Source of the DNA: CALBPI01 sp039814545
Lineage (GTDB): Bacteria > Pseudomonadota > Gammaproteobacteria > Steroidobacterales > Woeseiaceae
Assembly: GCA_039814545.1 (NCBI GenBank)
Contig: JBCCBB010000040.1
Location: 1 to 27,700, forward strand
Reading direction: 5' to 3'
DNA: 27,700 nt
Shown here: positions 23,902 through 27,700 of the stretch, in pieces
Layout of the letters: each line of letters opens with the position of its first letter
Numbering within the stretch: the stretch's first letter is position 1
The notes under the pieces: model-generated
What the model saw: the letters and a program-made list of their open reading frames with translations, nothing else
Told to the model about the DNA's origin: nothing
The model's database searches: none
Program-made: the position numbers and the translations under genes

Positions 23902-24126
23902 TTAGTCGGCCTCGAGCTCGAAGACCTGCTCGACGGGCGCTTCGAACAGGCGCGCAATTCGTAGCGCCGACTCCAGTGACGGGCAGAACTTGCCCCGCTC
24001 TATGGCAATGACCGTTTGGCGTGACACGCCCAGGGCATCGGCGAGCTGCTGCTGGGTCATGCCCTCATGGCGTTCGCGCAGCGCCCGCACGTGGTTGCGG
24101 ACATGGCTCCTGCGACGTGGCGGCAT
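23902..24126 (-). CDS. small XRE-family helix-turn-helix regulator
   Basis: 74 residues. Nearly the whole protein is a Cro/C1-type HTH: MTQQQLADALGVSRQTVIAIERGKFCPSLESALRIARLF (23-61), closing with VEQVFELEAD. It belongs to the short group (YozG-like) often paired with a small membrane protein. Its ATG shares one base with the stop of the membrane-protein gene upstream (TAATG), so the two are coupled. The pair of operators upstream of that gene is the expected autoregulatory target; such regulators usually repress. Confidence 0.93.
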   Translation of the reverse strand: MPPRRRSHVRNHVRALRERHEGMTQQQLADALGVSRQTVIAIERGKFCPSLESALRIARLFEAPVEQVFELEAD

Positions 24127-24839
24127 TACTCGGTGCCCAGGCGGTAGTAGGTCAGCACAGACGCGTAGTACACCAGTTCCGACAAGACGAGCACCGCGGT
24201 CCAGGTCACAACGAAACCGGCCACCGACGGTTGAAACACGGCGTAGAAGGGCAGCGACACAAAGCCCGCAAACAACAAGTAATAGGCGTTGCGGGTACTC
24301 AGCAGAGTGACGGCCCGGTCCCGCTCGTCGGGCTCAGCGCCGGCCGCATCGATGGGCGCATGGGTCAATGCCGCAATGATGTGGCCAATAACGACGAAGA
24401 CGACGAGCTCGACGATGGCGCGTCCGAAACTTGCCAGCACGACGGCGTCCTCGCCACCCCAGGCGCGCCGTGCAAACGCCGCGCAGACAACAAGCAGCGA
24501 CAAGATGATGATGACCGCGCTCTTCTCGTTGAAGTGCCACCTGGAGACGACCACTTCAGGCCGCCGTCGGCGTGATCGACCCAGGGCCGCCGAGCCGGCC
24601 AGCGCCGCCGCCACGACAAGCTGGATACCGCCCGTAAAAATCGAGGTCTCATCGGCCAGCCAGCCCACGAAGAACCAGACCATGGGAGCCACACCGACCA
24701 GCACACAGGCGCCGGCGAACAGCCCGCGTTCGGCATCGGGCGCGTCACCGAGCGCGCGGTAGACCTTGACGGCCACGAGGATGCTCGCGAGAAAGAACGC
24801 AAGCACGAACGGGCCCAGCGGCAGGAAGCTCTCGGTCAT
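24126..24839 (-). CDS. multi-pass membrane protein paired with XRE regulator
   Basis: 237 residues from the ATG at 24839, chosen over a TTG at 24851 because GGAG lies 6 bases before it. About seven hydrophobic segments, with a conserved-looking cytoplasmic block DERDRAVTLLSTRNAYY before the last two helices. This DERD...S.RNAY pattern recalls the DUF2178-type proteins that accompany YozG-like regulators. Role unknown; it may sequester or signal to the regulator, or protect the membrane. Transcription starts from a good sigma-70 promoter flanked by two operators. Confidence 0.82.
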   Translation of the reverse strand: MTESFLPLGPFVLAFFLASILVAVKVYRALGDAPDAERGLFAGACVLVGVAPMVWFFVGWLADETSIFTGGIQLVVAAALAGSAALGRSRRRRPEVVVSRWHFNEKSAVIIILSLLVVCAAFARRAWGGEDAVVLASFGRAIVELVVFVVIGHIIAALTHAPIDAAGAEPDERDRAVTLLSTRNAYYLLFAGFVSLPFYAVFQPSVAGFVVTWTAVLVLSELVYYASVLTYYRLGTE

Positions 24840-24851
24840 GACGTGCTCCAA

Positions 24852-24871
24852 ATGTAAAATAAACCTTACAT
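24852..24871. promoter_or_regulatory. operator 1 of the XRE cassette
   Basis: Perfect inverted repeat ATGTAA-N8-TTACAT (7-bp arms if 24851 and 24872 are included). It covers the predicted transcription start of the membrane protein/XRE unit. Read on the minus strand it matches operator 2 at 16 of 20 positions. Confidence 0.65.
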
Positions 24872-24874
24872 TCG

Positions 24875-24904
24875 AAGATACGACTCACCGGGTGGTCATG
24901 TCAA
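24875..24904 (-). promoter_or_regulatory. sigma-70 promoter of the membrane protein/XRE unit
   Basis: On the minus strand, perfect -35 TTGACA (24899-24904), 18-base spacer, -10 TATCTT (24875-24880). The start is expected near 24868, giving a leader of about 30 nt with GGAG before the ATG. The -35 lies inside operator 2. Confidence 0.75.
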
Positions 24905-24917
24905 GTTTATATGACAT
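24898..24917. promoter_or_regulatory. operator 2 of the XRE cassette
   Basis: Perfect inverted repeat ATGTCA-N8-TGACAT with core AGTTTATA, overlapping the -35 of the promoter. Its centre is 46 bases from the centre of operator 1, and the two share the 6-8-6 architecture and 16/20 bases. It lies 4 bases from the stop of the upstream gene. Confidence 0.65.
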
Positions 24918-24920
24918 CGG

Positions 24921-25649
24921 TCAGTTCGTGTGGCGACGGTGCGGCGCCGTGAAAAATCCGAACAGCCCGAAACCCATGACCCCAAGCGAGGCCCACATCG
25001 CGGGGCGCCAGACGTTGCGCCCGCGTGCCACGATCTCAAACTCATCGACGTAGATCGTCTCGCAGGCGCCGTCACCCGTGTCCGTGCGCGTCGTACTCGT
25101 GCCGCGCTTGCTGCCATTGGGGCTGATGTAGGCGGCCAGTGTGCCGCGCACGCGGATCTGATCACCGATGCGCACGTCGTCGACGCGGTCCCGAACGCGC
25201 GCGTCTGCAGCGATGATGTGGTTGTTCGACACCTCGGTCTGGTCGAACGCATTCCAGGCGGCCGGGTCACGCGTCGAGAAGTTGCAGGTGAAGATCCCGT
25301 TCCAAAACTTGATGCTGGAGAGTAATGGGCTGCGCGCCGTGTCGCCCCAAACCACGCAGAGGTCGGCCACGTTGAGATGGTCTTCGCTCAGGCGGTGCAT
25401 GCGCGACTCGCCGTCGTGCTGGCGAAACGAGACGACGAGCCCCGTCAGCTCGTAGTCGAACTCGGGCTCGACCTGGTAGTCGATGCCGTCCCAGTTGGCC
25501 TGGAAGGGATAACGCTCCGTGGCGCGTTGCAGCGGCGCACGGTCGATCCCCGCATCGAACGCGATGGACCCGGGCAGGTCGTTGCGGTTCGAATACGCGA
25601 CCGCAAAGGCTGCGGCGCTGGCAATGAGGACGGGGCGGCTCCAGTGCAT
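24921..25649 (-). CDS. conserved-looking membrane-anchored protein of unknown function
   Basis: 242 residues. Hydrophobic N-terminus (about 6-19) acting as signal or anchor, a hydrophilic middle, and a C-terminal transmembrane helix (about 214-235). Recognisable blocks are EFDYELTGLVVSFRQHD (63-79), LNVADLCVVWGD (92-103), W132...VSNNHII (140-146) and an OB-fold-like stretch VRIGDQIRVRGTLAAY followed by ACETIYVDEFEIV. I remember similar unnamed proteins with DLCVVWG and SNNHL motifs in other proteobacteria but know no function. Three cysteines (98, 122, 196) may form disulfides in the periplasm. It is divergent from the PLP decarboxylase gene; no ribosome site is obvious. Confidence 0.78.
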   Translation of the reverse strand: MHWSRPVLIASAAAFAVAYSNRNDLPGSIAFDAGIDRAPLQRATERYPFQANWDGIDYQVEPEFDYELTGLVVSFRQHDGESRMHRLSEDHLNVADLCVVWGDTARSPLLSSIKFWNGIFTCNFSTRDPAAWNAFDQTEVSNNHIIAADARVRDRVDDVRIGDQIRVRGTLAAYISPNGSKRGTSTTRTDTGDGACETIYVDEFEIVARGRNVWRPAMWASLGVMGFGLFGFFTAPHRRHTN

Positions 25650-25741
25650 GGGGCCATGCTACCCCGCGGGTGGGACTCGAACACGTGACGCCGGCCCCGT
25701 TTTTGGGGAATGATCGGCGCTGGCCGCAGGAGCATAAAACC

Positions 25742-26962
25742 ATGCAAGACAGCGCCTTCAAGCCCAAATCCGACGGCCTGGCCCAGGCTGTCTCCCTATT
25801 GCTCGAGGGTGCCAACCTGCAGGCCGTGCCCTTGCCCGATTGCCTGCCCGAGACGGGCATCGGCGAAACGGACACGCTGCGGATGCTCGCACCAAGCGTC
25901 GTGGGCGCAGCCGCCACGCTGGGTGACGACACGGCATTCGCACACATGGACCCGCCGACGCCTTGGGTGACCTGGGCCACGACACTCTGGAACGCGGCAC
26001 TGAACCAGAACCTGCTGCACCCGGCCACAAGCCCTGCGGCCCGCGATATCGAGCAGCGCGTCATCGACTGGCTCAAGCCACACTTCGGCATGGACGGCGG
26101 TCACATGACGCCGGGTGCCACCCTCGCGAACCTGACCGCGCTTTGGGCCGCGCGCGACGTGGCCAGCGCGCGTCGTGTCCTCGCCAGCGAACACGCGCAC
26201 CTGTCGGTCAGAAAATCAGCGCACCTGCTCGGCCTGCGCTACGAGGGCATCGCGGTCGACGGCCACGGTCGACTCAATCGCCACGCACTCCCCTCGGACC
26301 TCCACGACACCTGCCTCGTGCTGACCGCCGGCACCACGTCATCGGGGGCCATCGACGCGTTGACGCCCGACGCCGGCGCTGCCTGGACCCATGTCGACGC
26401 GGCCTGGGGTGGCGGGCTTGCACTGAGCGACGCCTACGCGTCACGACTTGAAGGCCTCTCGCAGGCCGACTCCGTCGCCATCTCGGCACACAAGTGGTTG
26501 TTCCAGCCTAAGGAGTCGGCGCTCGTGATGTTCCGTGACACGGCGCGCGCCAATACGGCGCTGGCCTTCGAAGGCGCCTACCTCGCAACGCCGAACGTCG
26601 GCGTGCTGGGCTCACACGGCGCGACCGCGGTGCCCTTGCTCGCGACGCTCATGGCCTGGGGACGTCAGGGCATGGCCGAGCGCATTGACCGCTGCATGCG
26701 CACCGCAGAGCGCGTGCATGCGTTCCTTGCGCGCCAGACCGAAGCCGAGATTTACGCCGAGCCCGAATCAGGCGTGATCGCCTGGCGCCTGGCCGACGAC
26801 GCACGCACGCAACGGGTCTTCGACGCGCTGCCTGAGGGCATGGCCTCAACGACGACGCTCGACGGGCTGCTCTGGATTCGGCACGTCGCAGCCAACCCCA
26901 ACACAGACGCCGAACGCGTCACCAACGCGATTGCTGACGCGATCCGTTCGACGGCTCAGTAG
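25742..26962 (+). CDS. PLP-dependent (group II) amino-acid decarboxylase-like protein
   Basis: 406 residues from the ATG at 25742, chosen for AGGAG nine bases upstream. The fold-type I signature is complete: PLP-stacking His153 in SEHAHLS, Asp219 in HVDAAWGG (binds the pyridine nitrogen) and Schiff-base Lys251 in SAHKWLFQPKES. It resembles glutamate/aromatic amino-acid/diaminobutyrate decarboxylases, but at 406 residues is shorter than the usual 450-510, lacking much of the N-terminal dimer segment. The substrate cannot be read; another PLP reaction is possible. Its last 7 bases overlap the convergent cydB gene. Confidence 0.87.
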   Translation: MQDSAFKPKSDGLAQAVSLLLEGANLQAVPLPDCLPETGIGETDTLRMLAPSVVGAAATLGDDTAFAHMDPPTPWVTWATTLWNAALNQNLLHPATSPAARDIEQRVIDWLKPHFGMDGGHMTPGATLANLTALWAARDVASARRVLASEHAHLSVRKSAHLLGLRYEGIAVDGHGRLNRHALPSDLHDTCLVLTAGTTSSGAIDALTPDAGAAWTHVDAAWGGGLALSDAYASRLEGLSQADSVAISAHKWLFQPKESALVMFRDTARANTALAFEGAYLATPNVGVLGSHGATAVPLLATLMAWGRQGMAERIDRCMRTAERVHAFLARQTEAEIYAEPESGVIAWRLADDARTQRVFDALPEGMASTTTLDGLLWIRHVAANPNTDAERVTNAIADAIRSTAQ

Positions 26963-27700
26963 TACTCGAGCTTGGCGGCCTTGCCGCCGAAGACGCGGTA
27001 GGCGAAGACCGAGTAGCCGATGATCACGGGCAGCACCACGACGGCGCCGACGAAAATAATCAGCAACGACTCGGGCGCACTGGCCGCATCCCAGATCGTG
27101 ATCTCGTCAAGTACGAGCCAGGGGAACAGGGCGTAGGCCAAGCCTTGGAACGCAAGCAGGTACAAGCCCGCCGCACAGGCGAACGGCACCCAGTCGCCAT
27201 AGTCGTTGCCGTCGGCAAGCCGCACGGGCAGACGGCCCAGTGAACGCCAGCAGATGAACAACACGGCCAGCGTCACAACTGGGATTGGCCAGACCATGAG
27301 CAGGTTCTCAAGCTGAAACCACTTATCGAAAATGCGCTCGTTGAGTGCGGGGGTCATGAACGACACGGCACCGATACCCAGTGCAGTGAGCACAAGCGCG
27401 ACGCGCGCCTGCGCGACGGCTTTGAGCTGCAGCCCACCCTCGGTCTTGATGATGAGCCAGGTCGCACCGAGCAGCGCATAGCCCGCGGCCAGGCACAGCC
27501 CGATGAACAACGAGAACAGTGTCGTCGCCAGCGTCACCTCGAAGCCCGTGACGACACGACCCAGCATGTAGCCCTGCGAGGTCGCGGCCAGCAACGAGCC
27601 CGCGAAGAACGCCAGGTTCCAGCTTTCCTTGTGCTGCGCATGCGCTTTGACCCGAAAGTCGAAAGCCACGCCGCGCAGAATGAGCCCGAGCAGCATCACC
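26956..27700 (-). CDS. cydB: cytochrome bd-type quinol oxidase subunit II, partial (5' end outside window)
   Basis: The last 247 residues or so of CydB/CioB; the gene runs off the right edge and lacks roughly the first 85-90 codons. Seen are LRGVAFDFR (near the edge), AGYALLGATWLIIKTEGGLQ and about seven membrane helices, ending KLEYY. With subunit I (CydA), expected beyond the edge, it forms a terminal oxidase that reduces oxygen with quinol in the inner membrane. It could be either the bd-I or the cyanide-insensitive CIO type. Convergent with the PLP decarboxylase gene, overlapping it by 7 bases. Confidence 0.93.
   Translation of the reverse strand, partial: VMLLGLILRGVAFDFRVKAHAQHKESWNLAFFAGSLLAATSQGYMLGRVVTGFEVTLATTLFSLFIGLCLAAGYALLGATWLIIKTEGGLQLKAVAQARVALVLTALGIGAVSFMTPALNERIFDKWFQLENLLMVWPIPVVTLAVLFICWRSLGRLPVRLADGNDYGDWVPFACAAGLYLLAFQGLAYALFPWLVLDEITIWDAASAPESLLIIFVGAVVVLPVIIGYSVFAYRVFGGKAAKLEYY

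Noticed and set aside
25664..25700. tRNA-like sequence on the minus strand (GTTCGAGTCCC)
   Set aside because: It looks like a T-arm, but the 5-bp stem does not pair and there is no acceptor, anticodon or D-arm upstream.
25694..25708. CCCC-GTTTTT-GGGG hairpin as a terminator
   Set aside because: Only four pairs, no U-tract on the right side, and it lies in a divergent promoter region where no transcript should end.

Overview
The window is a GC-rich, densely packed chromosomal stretch. It most likely comes from a free-living Gammaproteobacterium, or at least a Gram-negative proteobacterium. The support is a TonB-dependent outer-membrane receptor with a proteobacterial plug and TonB box, two lipobox proteins, LPS/polysaccharide-type glycosyltransferases, a WS/DGAT acyltransferase and a bd-type quinol oxidase subunit. 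I see no phage, insertion sequence, rRNA, tRNA or CRISPR array. The order of the organism cannot be fixed from this sequence alone.

Layout. (1) 1-2819 (+): tail of an unknown gene, then two overlapping genes for coiled-coil proteins, one with a membrane anchor and a DUF6384-like N-terminus, the other with a glycine-phenylalanine tail. (2) 2820-3180: gap between convergent genes with an excellent sigma-54 promoter match and a strong hairpin downstream, a candidate small RNA. (3) 3181-7146 (-): a two-component system (OmpR-type regulator and histidine kinase, ATGA overlap) followed by a WS/DGAT acyltransferase with its own promoter. (4) 7270-10818: a lipoprotein alpha/beta hydrolase (+) converging on an S41 peptidase (-), which lies behind a membrane-bound AraC-type regulator whose natural start may be AUC. 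(5) 10936-14029: acetoacetyl-CoA synthetase (-) and a tandem VOC-domain protein (+), divergent around a dispersed repeat; both look leaderless. (6) 14031-17543: envelope sugar cluster with a predicted lipoprotein methyltransferase and GT2 (-), and FkbM methyltransferase and GT4 (+). (7) 17547-23007 (-): a compact four-gene unit, TonB receptor, unusual alpha/beta-hydrolase-fold protein, aldehyde dehydrogenase, SDR. It reads like uptake plus breakdown of one substrate. (8) 23161-24839: a TMEM175-like channel (+) and a membrane protein/XRE regulator cassette (-) with a clear promoter and two matching 20-bp inverted-repeat operators. (9) 24921-27700: a conserved membrane-anchored protein of unknown role (-), a short PLP-dependent decarboxylase (+) and the 3' part of cydB (-).

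The points most worth following up are the sigma-54 promoter with its putative RNA, the twin operators of the XRE cassette, and the TonB-receptor catabolic unit with a hydrolase-fold protein lacking two catalytic residues. Also worth checking are the leaderless divergent promoter pair at the repeat and the probable AUC start. Base-composition remarks are by eye, not calculated.
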